DNA of 64,000 nt from a bacterium (GTDB lineage Bacteria; Planctomycetota; Planctomycetia; Planctomycetales; Planctomycetaceae): NCBI GenBank assembly GCA_016124895.1, contig WGMU01000018.1, forward strand, positions 107,446 to 171,445. The letters are read 5' to 3'. A program made the position numbers and the translations under genes. The notes under the pieces were generated by a model. That model was not told the origin of the DNA. It saw nothing but the letters and a program-made list of their open reading frames with translations, and did no database searches. Below, piece by piece: positions 1 to 7,470 of this stretch. Positions within the stretch are counted from its first letter, which is position 1; each line of letters opens with the position of its first letter.

Positions 1-558
1 AAATTCCTCAATCGCCACGCGGTCGAGCACAATCGACACGTGCTGCTGCCGAGCCAGTTCCTGCAGTGCGTCGTTCAGTGGGCAATCCGGAGGAAAACGG
101 ATCGCTGCCACTTTCGACAGTTGCGGCAGCGACACATCATCCGGTTGCGGGTCCAGCAGCAGCCGCAGAGAGTCGGTCGACTTGGCTGCAGTCTCGGCGA
201 CCTGACCCGCCGTGGGCATCCCTCTCGAATCGCGCGAGGCAGACCAGTTGGACATCGCGAACGTCGCGACAGCGAGCAGGATGACGCTGACCGAAACAAG
301 CGTTGAGCCGATGACCCAGCGGCGAATGAGCATCTGAGAGACTTGTGTCAGATTCACGGCAAGCCCGGAGGCATCGCCGAATTCGCTGTTGGCCTGTTTG
401 ATCGCGTCGCTCCGCGGTTTGCCCGACCGTGCGAGTTCCTCGACACGACGCTCGATCTGGTTCCGCAATTCCGCAGAGATCGTAGCCGACTGCGTCGGAG
501 TCAGTTTCAGCATCCGACAAAGCGCCGACAGGCGAGCTTCAAAGTCGTTTTCCGACAT
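1..558 (-). CDS. HAAS-domain / STN-like membrane protein, 3' end beyond window
   Basis: The gene reads leftward off the window edge; 186 codons are visible. The ATG at 558-556 follows a purine-rich stretch (AGGGCGG). Residues 1-75 match the opening of the next gene upstream (672-2762): both have LKLTP, an acidic/basic helical region and an identical FGDASGLAVNLT motif, then RRWVIGS at the start of a single membrane segment at about residues 80-102. The visible periplasmic part has LLLDPQPDD and then an STN-like stretch ending in IVLDRVAIEEF at the window edge. The N-terminal domain resembles the HAAS domain found in proteins encoded beside PadR regulators. The biochemical role is unknown; I infer an envelope protein controlled by the PadR gene at 2887-3234. 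Confidence 0.8.
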   Translation of the reverse strand, partial: MSENDFEARLSALCRMLKLTPTQSATISAELRNQIERRVEELARSGKPRSDAIKQANSEFGDASGLAVNLTQVSQMLIRRWVIGSTLVSVSVILLAVATFAMSNWSASRDSRGMPTAGQVAETAAKSTDSLRLLLDPQPDDVSLPQLSKVAAIRFPPDCPLNDALQELARQQHVSIVLDRVAIEEF

Positions 559-671
559 TTTCCGCCCTGTTTACAGGTTGACGTCGACGCAATCCGGCTT
601 CGCCTGTGAAGCCCTGAGACTCAGTCATTCTGACGGCCTCTTCCTGGACATCACCAGCTTGAAAGTCGAGA

Positions 672-2762
672 TCAGAAGAACCCGCCACCACCGCCCATGC
701 CGCCAAAGTCGACCTCTGCGTCGGTCGCCTCGTTACGGCCGCGAGTGGAGATGCTGAGGCTGGCCAGGAAGCGATCGATCTCGCGATGAACGACGGCTGG
801 CGTCTGAATGATGACCAGGACGCCGGTGGATGTGCTGTAGAAGCCCATTCCACCACCAGGGACTCCTCCGCCTCCCATGCCGCCACCACCGAATCCTCCC
901 CCACCACCGAATCCTCCCCCACCGCCAAACTGCGCGAACACCGTGTCGGGGCGATCGCCGATCCAGGCGGCTTTGGCGGGTTCCGCCGGCTTCTTCGCTG
1001 CCTTGTCGGTCGACTCGGCCGCGTCCTTCTTTTTCTCAGACTTGTCTTCGACGGGCTGTCGTGCCAGAGCGACAATGTGGATCGTGCCTCCGTTCGGATT
1101 CGCTTCCGACTTCCACGTCTCTGGCGCCACCATTTCAGGCAGTACCATTTTGAGACTCTCGGCCGTCTCGATCGGCATGTGATAGAACTTCGTCACCGGA
1201 GTGCTCTGATCGACGGGAACCTGCGTCTCCCGGTCCTTCAGGCCCCGCCGCCAGGTGGCCAGCAGACGTTGCAACGAACGATGAACCTCGTCCGTTTGCG
1301 ACACCACCAGCAAACCGTTCTCTGTCAGCGTCGACACTCCGCCACTGCCATCGACTTCTTCCCACTCACCGCCGGCCATCGAATGCACGGCGTTCACGAG
1401 ATCGAATGAATCGACACCCGTCATCAGGAGCGGCTGCACGTCATAAACGGCAGTTGCGAGGTGAGCCGGGGCATTGGCAACGTCAATCGTTGTTACGGTC
1501 GGCAAACCATCCTGAAGGACCAGTTTCAGTTCGCCAATGCTCAGGCGGAAAACAGCTTCGAGAGGGACTGACGCAAGCGGTGGGACGTTGACTGGCTCAT
1601 CCAGCGTCAGACCGGATTCTTCAATCGCCAGACGATCGATCAGGATCGGCGTCTTCGTTTCCGATGAGATCGCGTTCAGAAAATCCTGCAGGGGAATGTC
1701 CGGCGGATAGTCGGCCGCCCACGGACTCTGCAGCAGCGACGTCAGGCTTTTCCTCTCTGCGGCGTAGTCAATCCACGGTGCGTCACCGGGCTGAGCGAGT
1801 TTGAAGAGCAGGTGTCTCACTTCTCGTTGAATCTGGTACGACTGCCGGATGATCAGCACATTGCCAACCAATGTAATCCCCGAGCCTGAGCCGTCGTATT
1901 GCTCCCATTGACCGTTCGTGTTCGTCAGCAGAGTCTGGATAATTGTGTCCGACGAAATGCCAGCTCGATTGAGTGGTTCAACATTATAGGAGCGTGCCAA
2001 GTCATTATTCGGGTCGTTCGCCACATCGATCGATGTGACGGTGATGATTCCATCCTTGACGTACCAGCTCAGTTCCAGATCGCGCAGCATCACGTCGAGC
2101 ACCTGCGACAGCGCGGGCTGGTGCGGCCAGTGAGCGGAGGCGGCGTTATCACCTGGCTGACCGCCAAGCGGAGGGACATTCAGCAGCGCATCAACAGAGA
2201 CTCCCACCTCTTCAAGCGCCATCCGGTCAATCACGATTGGGACTTTGTGTTGTTCCGCAAGGAAGTTGACGGCGTCAATCAATGGGTAGTCCGGCGCGAA
2301 ATTGATCGCGCACGGCTCTGATAACTGCTTCAGTTCCAGATCGTCTGGCTGCGGATCAAGCAGCAGCGATTGCGGATCGATCGGTTTGGCTGCTGGCGCT
2401 TCTGATTGAGCGAGAGCCTGCGTTGTGCCTGAAACAGAGGACGCCTCCGGAGAAGACAGCAGAAACGCCGCAGCCGCGACGAGCAGCACGGCGGCTGTCA
2501 TGATTGACGAGCCGATCACCCAGCGGCGGATGGGTTTCTGCGAGACGCGCGTCAGGTTGACGGCGAGGCCGGACGCGTCACCGAATTCGTCAAGCGCCTG
2601 CCTGATTGCGTCGTCACGTTCCACGCCCGAACGGACCAGTTCCTCGAAACGCTCCTCCAGATGGTCACGCAGTTCGTCCTCGATCGCGGCCGTCTGCTCG
2701 GGAGTGAGTTTCAGCAGACGGCTGAGTACCGACAGATAGATCTCAAATTCGCGTTCCGGCAT
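672..2762 (-). CDS. HAAS-domain protein with two STN/secretin-like repeats
   Basis: 696 residues. The ATG at 2762 is preceded by a purine-rich AGGAGCGAG-type site. Residues 1-75 form the HAAS-like cytoplasmic domain (LKLTPEQTAAIEDELRDHLE, then FGDASGLAVNLT). A membrane segment lies near residues 83-105. The exported part is internally duplicated: about residues 150-310 and 345-500 each contain an STN-like unit (IVIDRMALEEVGV and ILIDRLAIEESGL), a VTSIDVAN or VTTIDVAN strand, and a secretin-like segment with G-W/E-E-x-D-G-S-G. A glycine-rich stretch lies near residues 611-641 and a GGMGGGGGFF tail ends the protein. It lacks the C-terminal secretin beta-domain, so it is unlikely to form an outer-membrane channel alone. 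It sits 124 bp downstream of padR on the same strand and 113 bp upstream of its paralogue. Function unknown. Confidence 0.85.
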   Translation of the reverse strand: MPEREFEIYLSVLSRLLKLTPEQTAAIEDELRDHLEERFEELVRSGVERDDAIRQALDEFGDASGLAVNLTRVSQKPIRRWVIGSSIMTAAVLLVAAAAFLLSSPEASSVSGTTQALAQSEAPAAKPIDPQSLLLDPQPDDLELKQLSEPCAINFAPDYPLIDAVNFLAEQHKVPIVIDRMALEEVGVSVDALLNVPPLGGQPGDNAASAHWPHQPALSQVLDVMLRDLELSWYVKDGIITVTSIDVANDPNNDLARSYNVEPLNRAGISSDTIIQTLLTNTNGQWEQYDGSGSGITLVGNVLIIRQSYQIQREVRHLLFKLAQPGDAPWIDYAAERKSLTSLLQSPWAADYPPDIPLQDFLNAISSETKTPILIDRLAIEESGLTLDEPVNVPPLASVPLEAVFRLSIGELKLVLQDGLPTVTTIDVANAPAHLATAVYDVQPLLMTGVDSFDLVNAVHSMAGGEWEEVDGSGGVSTLTENGLLVVSQTDEVHRSLQRLLATWRRGLKDRETQVPVDQSTPVTKFYHMPIETAESLKMVLPEMVAPETWKSEANPNGGTIHIVALARQPVEDKSEKKKDAAESTDKAAKKPAEPAKAAWIGDRPDTVFAQFGGGGGFGGGGGFGGGGMGGGGVPGGGMGFYSTSTGVLVIIQTPAVVHREIDRFLASLSISTRGRNEATDAEVDFGGMGGGGGFF

Positions 2763-2886
2763 GACTCGCTCCTTTGGCAGACCTGTATTGAGAGATGAGG
2801 GGTGAACGAGAAGTGAGATGTGAAATCAACAGATGTTGAGTTCGCTATGGCCGACGGAATCGCCGGGCATCGAAGAAGTGATTTCC

Positions 2887-3234
2887 TCAAGCGGGAGCCG
2901 CGTCGGCCAGCGGTCCCAGAATCTGCTTCAGACAGGCGACATACCGCTGCCACTCGGCGACACGGTGGCCGAGCTGCTTCTTTCCCGCGGCGGTCAGTTC
3001 GTACCACTTGCGTTTGCGGCCCGTGGTTTCGTCCCAGCGGCTGCGGACCAGCTTCGCTTTCTCCAGCTTGTGCAGGATCGGATACAGCGTGCCGGCCTTC
3101 AGGTCGACCAGCTCGTCACTGGCTTCGCGCAGCCGCTGCTGAATCAGGTAGCCGTACTTCGAGCCGTCGGACAGCACCGACAGCACCATCAGGTCGAGGC
3201 TGCCACGCATCAGTTCAGGATTGAGTCCGTTCAT
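2887..3234 (-). CDS. PadR-family transcriptional regulator
   Basis: 115 residues from the ATG at 3234, which has GAGGAG about ten bases upstream. An open frame continues further upstream, but this start fits the family: PadR proteins begin close to a 'LLRGSLDLLVL' motif, seen here as MRGSLDLMVLSVL at residues 9-21. The winged-helix features follow: YGYLIQQRL, the wing segment GTLYPILHKLEKAKLV, and the GRKRKWYELTAAGK strand. PadR proteins are dimeric repressors that often control membrane proteins encoded next to them and often repress themselves. The next two genes downstream carry HAAS-like domains, the usual PadR partners, so I infer that this protein controls them. The ligand is unknown. 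The SD region is a perfect 14-bp palindrome (3237-3250). Confidence 0.93.
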   Translation of the reverse strand: MNGLNPELMRGSLDLMVLSVLSDGSKYGYLIQQRLREASDELVDLKAGTLYPILHKLEKAKLVRSRWDETTGRKRKWYELTAAGKKQLGHRVAEWQRYVACLKQILGPLADAAPA

Positions 3235-3783
3235 CGTGAGGAGCTCCTCAGGTTCACCAGTGGTTACGCAATAGATTGCCAGTCGATATATAGATTGGCA
3301 ACCTCGGATCGTATTGTTCCTGCGAGATTCTTCAAATTCGCCATCTCGCGAGACTCGCCGACACATTTTCCCCGCCGAAGACTGAGCAGCTTGCTGGCTG
3401 GTGAATCTCCATTCAACTGGTGCGACACTGGCTCTGCCCGTTTGCGTCTGTGGGGCTTCCGCAATAGAGACCGGTTGATAGCGACCAGGCTCACCTGAGT
3501 CATTGAATGTCGGAATCCCGTCCCGTTCGCCTGGTCTGGTCGAATGCCGTTGCAGTCGACGGCGTTCATGCAGTTCCAGCGTGAGCCAGTCGTGTTCCGT
3601 GAATCCAACATGCCAACCTGCCACAATGATGAGCATCAGCCCGGTTCGTCACTCGGCGCAAATCCCGTGCCGAACGGTATTCCGCCCGACCTCTTCGCAA
3701 TTCGTTTCGCAATTCGACTGAGCGATACCGTGTAATCTGACACTGAGTGATGAGTGACCGGGCTTTCGACGGAGCGGTATCCA
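3235..3783. other. Divergent intergenic region padR / recC
   Basis: No convincing gene. Apart from the dyad at 3271-3301 it holds only short open frames with unconvincing codon use. The recC promoter should lie in its right part, but no clear -35/-10 pair could be picked. Confidence 0.5.
3271..3301. promoter_or_regulatory. Candidate PadR operator/promoter
   Basis: About 40 bp upstream of the padR start there is an inverted repeat, TTGCCA (3276-3281) and TGGCAA (3296-3301), around an AT-rich core GATATATAGA. The same stretch also holds a direct repeat ATAGATTG(C/G)CA at 3271-3281 and 3290-3300, spaced 19 bp apart, close to two helical turns. Read on the minus strand, the first half-site is also a fair -35 box (TTGCCA). 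PadR dimers bind dyad sites overlapping their own promoter, so self-regulation is plausible. This is inferred from sequence only. Confidence 0.45.
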
Positions 3784-6700
3784 ATGGCAGTGGATGTCTT
3801 TGAAGCGGCGCGGTTTGAATCGCTGTGGGAGCGGTTTGAGTCGGTGATTGCTGCGCCGCTGAGAAACCCGCTGGCGATCGAAACGGTCGTTGTGCCGGGA
3901 CGCGGCTGGTCGAACTGGTTTGCCCGACGGCTGGCCGTACGGCTCGGGTGCTGGAGCGGCTTTGAGTGTCTGTCGGCCGGGCAGTGGATGTCGGAGACAC
4001 TCGAATCCTTGCTCGGGCCGGAACTGGCGCCGCGACGCGAGTCCGACGCGCTAACCTGGTTTGTCGCCAGCGAACTTCCAGGACTGCTGGACGATGACGA
4101 CTTCGCTCCCGTGCGGGGATACCTCTACCGCGACGGAGCCGGCCAGGATGTTCAACGGCTGATTGACCTCAGTCGGAACATCGGCGGGCTGTTTGACCGC
4201 TACCTGCTGTTTCGGCCCGAACTGATCGCCGCCTGGCAGCAGTCGCTCGACTGGCCGTACGCGGACCCTGATCGTGGTGGCCGGGCCACCGAGCGCCCGC
4301 CGGAAGCGACCTGGCAACGAAAGCTCTGGCAGCGAGTCGAAGCCGCCAGCGGGTTTCGCCCGGTCTCGGCAATGATCGAAGACCTGGCCTTGCGGCTCGA
4401 ACAACTTGACAACGCCACTCGCGCGGAACTGCTGCCCGAGCGATTGAGCATCTGGCTGACGGGCGGCGTCGCGCCGGCACTGCTGTCTCTGATCGAAGTC
4501 ATCGGTCGGTACGTCGACGTCTCGCTGTTCGCCCTCGCCCCTGCCACGCACTTCTGGAGCGACATGCAGGGACGCCGAGACCTGCTCCGCCGGCTGCGCG
4601 ACAGTCACCAGTCTCTGCACGAGTTCTGTCGGCAGAACCACGTTTATCTGCTGCATCCGCTGCTGGCCTCAATGGCGGAACCAGCCCGGCAGCAGCAGAT
4701 GCTGATGGTCGACTGCGACGCTGAACCGTGGCAGTGGCAGGAGATTGACGAGTCGATGGCGGACGTGGCTGAGGCGGAGACCTTCAGTTTGCCGGGCTGC
4801 GGGGTCAGGACATCCGCGCCAAGCAGCCATAAAACGACCGCCGCGAACAAGACTGGCAAACGCAAGTCGAAACAGAAGGCTGCCTCGCCGCAGATGCTGC
4901 TCTTTTCCGAAGACGATGACGAAGACGAGCTGGCAAGCCTCGAGCGTGCCACGGCGCCGCGGTCACTGCTCGACTGGCTGCAGCGCGGAATCCGCGCGGC
5001 ACGCGAGCCGAAACCGCAATCTCTGCCGCGTGACAGCAGCGTTCGGATTCACAATTGTCACAGTGCGGTCCGCGAAGCCGAAGTTCTCCATAACGCGATC
5101 CGTGAAGCACTCGAAGACTCGCTGACGCTGGCTCCGGAGGACGTGATCGTTCTCTGCCCGGCTCTCGATGATTACGCGTCGCTGATCGCAGCCGTCTTCG
5201 GCAGCTCGAATCGCAGCAGCGAGCGGCAGATCCCGTATCTGATTCTCGGCCTCTCGCCGCGTCGCGAACGGCCATTCGTCGATGCCTGGCTGCGGCTGAT
5301 TGCCGCGTTGCAGAGCCGGTTTGAAGCGAGCCTCGTCCTCGATCTGCTGGCCTGCGAGCCGATTCGTCGCCGGGCCGGGTTTGACGAGGCCGACGTTGAA
5401 CGAATCGCCGACTGGATCGCCGACGCGGCAATTCACTGGGGCCTCGACGCCGGGCACCGCGTCGCCGAGGGGCAGCCGGAATCGGACCTCAACACGTGGC
5501 AGTTCGGCCTCGACCGCCTGCTGCTCGGATACGCCATGCCGCCCGGCGGCGGCCAGCTCGTTGGCAACACGGTCGCACTCGATCGAGTCGAAGGTCTCGC
5601 CGGCACCACACTCGGCCGGCTCGCCACGCTGCTCGATCGGCTGGCCGACTGGAAACGTCGCCTCGAAACATCGCGGACGCTTCGGGACTGGCAGACTCTC
5701 CTCGGTCGCATGACTGATGCGTTTCTTGACGCCGAGTCTGACGAAGCCGGGCTGCAGCAGATTCTCGACGCGCTGAATACGGTCTCGTTTCTGGCGGGCG
5801 CAGCGGGCTTTGAAAACGAAGTCGCGGCCTCGGTTGTCGCCCGCGAAGTCGAACGGCTCGTCGATGCCCCACCGGGCAGCAGTGGCTTTCGCGCGGGCGG
5901 CGTCACGTTCTGCAGCCTCGACGCCGTCCGCTGCCTGCCGCATCGCGTTGTGGCTTTGCTGGGAATGAACGAAGCGACGTTTCCGCGCCGCGACCGGGCG
6001 CTCGGCTTCGACCTGATGGCCAGGCAGCGGCAGATTGGCGACGTCTCACCGCGCGACAACGACCGTCAGTTGTTCCTCGATGCACTGCTTGCTGCTGGCG
6101 AGCGGTTCATCGTGACGTATCAGGGGCAGGATGTTCGTGGCAAATCGCAGCGTTCGCCGTCGATCGTCGTCGAAGAACTGCTCGATCTGCTCGACCGCTG
6201 CGATGCCAGCACGGAAGCTTCAACAACCGGTGCCACGGTCGAGCGTGCCACTGCCGGCTTGCCCGGCAGTGTTTCGAGTTCAGATACTGGCACTGCCGGG
6301 CAAGCCGGCAGTGGCACCCCGTTAAGAGTGGACAGTTCCCGTCAGCGATCACTCCGTGAGTCGATCTGTGTCCGGCATCCGCTGCAGAGTTTCAGTCCAT
6401 CTTATTTCGACGGCGGGGACCCGAGGCTGGTCAGTTTTGACGAACGCTCACTTGACGCGGCGCGGCGACTGGCTGGCGAACCGGCTGCTCCGCCCAGGTT
6501 CGCAGATCGCCCGCTCGAATTCGAAGACGACGGTCGTGAGATCCGGATCGACGAACTCGAAAAGCTGATCACAGAACCCTGGCGGTTGTTTCTGGCGTCG
6601 GCAGGGATCGGCTCACTGGAGATCGAATCTGACGTCGAAGACCGGGCGTCGCTGCTGCTCGATGGCCTCGATCGCTGGCAGCTCGGCGACGAATGGCTCG

Positions 6701-7470
6701 ATCGGCTGCTGCTTGATGAACTGCCGGAAGAGGTCATTCAACGCGTGCTGCAGCGTGGTGGCAGCGTGCCGGACAGCGGGCTCGGCAGCGTTCTGCTCGG
6801 GCAGATCGGCAGCGAGGCTGGCGGCATCATTGCTCAGATGCGCGACCTCGATTTCGTACCGGGACGCGAGCGGCTGGAAGTCGACCTTGATCTCGGCCGC
6901 TTCCGCATTACCGGGCGAGTCGATTACTGGTCGGCCGCCGGACTGCGACAGGTGACGTTTTCGAGCCTCAATGCGCGACAGGAACTCAAGCTGTGGCTGC
7001 ATCAGCTTCTGGTCAGCGCGACCGGAAACAGCCCGAGCCCACCGGCGGTCATGCTCGGACGCGGCCAGTCGCGGATCGCCTTTCGTGGAGTCGAACCTGA
7101 AGCCGCGCGTGCTCAACTGACTCGTCTGGCTGAACTGGCCGAGATCGCGCGCCGTTCGCCGCTGTTCTTTCTGGCGAGCGATGCGTCTATCGAGCCGGTC
7201 CGCAAGAACAAAGTGCAGTTCGACGACGAGGCGTCTGTGCGGAAGTTTCTGTCGGACGCGCGGGGCTATTTTGAGGAAGCGCGCGGGCACGCGACGCCGC
7301 CGTGCGAAGCTCCTGATGTGCGAGCCGCGTTTGCCGGCGTCGATCCGCTCGAACTGACCTGTGCCAACGTGCCGGGGCTCGACGGGTTCGGCGACGAAAA
7401 CCTGTTTGTTCGCATGGTCCGCGAGATCAGCGTGCCGCTGCTCGACGCCGCCGGGGAGGTGCCGCAATGA
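3784..7470 (+). CDS. recC: Exodeoxyribonuclease V gamma subunit RecC
   Basis: About 1,228 residues (E. coli RecC has 1,122). The ATG at 3784 has GGAG nine bases upstream; a GTG at 3754 in the same frame is an alternative. The N-terminus has the inactive helicase-like start, with VVVPGRGWSNWFARRLA in the place of the family's 'Q.WL...la..lG' region. A low-complexity, lysine- and acid-rich linker lies around residues 355-395. The middle contains RIHNCHSAVREAEVLHNAI and VIVLCPALDDY, typical RecC signatures, and GVTFCSLDAVRCLPHRVVALLGMNEATFPRR is the conserved RecC block that contacts RecB. In the RecBCD complex RecC holds the split strands and scans for Chi. The stop overlaps the recB start by four bases. 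Residues 821-845 are encoded by a perfect palindromic repeat (6245-6317) that keeps the reading frame. Confidence 0.95.
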   Translation: MAVDVFEAARFESLWERFESVIAAPLRNPLAIETVVVPGRGWSNWFARRLAVRLGCWSGFECLSAGQWMSETLESLLGPELAPRRESDALTWFVASELPGLLDDDDFAPVRGYLYRDGAGQDVQRLIDLSRNIGGLFDRYLLFRPELIAAWQQSLDWPYADPDRGGRATERPPEATWQRKLWQRVEAASGFRPVSAMIEDLALRLEQLDNATRAELLPERLSIWLTGGVAPALLSLIEVIGRYVDVSLFALAPATHFWSDMQGRRDLLRRLRDSHQSLHEFCRQNHVYLLHPLLASMAEPARQQQMLMVDCDAEPWQWQEIDESMADVAEAETFSLPGCGVRTSAPSSHKTTAANKTGKRKSKQKAASPQMLLFSEDDDEDELASLERATAPRSLLDWLQRGIRAAREPKPQSLPRDSSVRIHNCHSAVREAEVLHNAIREALEDSLTLAPEDVIVLCPALDDYASLIAAVFGSSNRSSERQIPYLILGLSPRRERPFVDAWLRLIAALQSRFEASLVLDLLACEPIRRRAGFDEADVERIADWIADAAIHWGLDAGHRVAEGQPESDLNTWQFGLDRLLLGYAMPPGGGQLVGNTVALDRVEGLAGTTLGRLATLLDRLADWKRRLETSRTLRDWQTLLGRMTDAFLDAESDEAGLQQILDALNTVSFLAGAAGFENEVAASVVAREVERLVDAPPGSSGFRAGGVTFCSLDAVRCLPHRVVALLGMNEATFPRRDRALGFDLMARQRQIGDVSPRDNDRQLFLDALLAAGERFIVTYQGQDVRGKSQRSPSIVVEELLDLLDRCDASTEASTTGATVERATAGLPGSVSSSDTGTAGQAGSGTPLRVDSSRQRSLRESICVRHPLQSFSPSYFDGGDPRLVSFDERSLDAARRLAGEPAAPPRFADRPLEFEDDGREIRIDELEKLITEPWRLFLASAGIGSLEIESDVEDRASLLLDGLDRWQLGDEWLDRLLLDELPEEVIQRVLQRGGSVPDSGLGSVLLGQIGSEAGGIIAQMRDLDFVPGRERLEVDLDLGRFRITGRVDYWSAAGLRQVTFSSLNARQELKLWLHQLLVSATGNSPSPPAVMLGRGQSRIAFRGVEPEAARAQLTRLAELAEIARRSPLFFLASDASIEPVRKNKVQFDDEASVRKFLSDARGYFEEARGHATPPCEAPDVRAAFAGVDPLELTCANVPGLDGFGDENLFVRMVREISVPLLDAAGEVPQ
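6245..6317. repeat. Palindromic repeat inside recC (27-bp perfect arms)
   Basis: The arms at 6245-6271 and 6291-6317 are exact reverse complements, beginning GTGCCACTGCCGGCTTG; the spacer is 19 bp. The same core (GTGCCACTG, then GGCT and a G/C-rich end) recurs at 14682-14760, 56446-56503 and, decayed, at 23891-23940. The element is read through in the recC frame without a stop, encoding an Ala/Gly/Ser/Thr-rich segment. Confidence 0.9.

Noticed and set aside
3235..3636. N-terminal extension of the PadR frame to 3636
   Set aside because: The extra 130 residues show no family similarity, and the ATG at 3234 has a proper SD and the usual PadR start.
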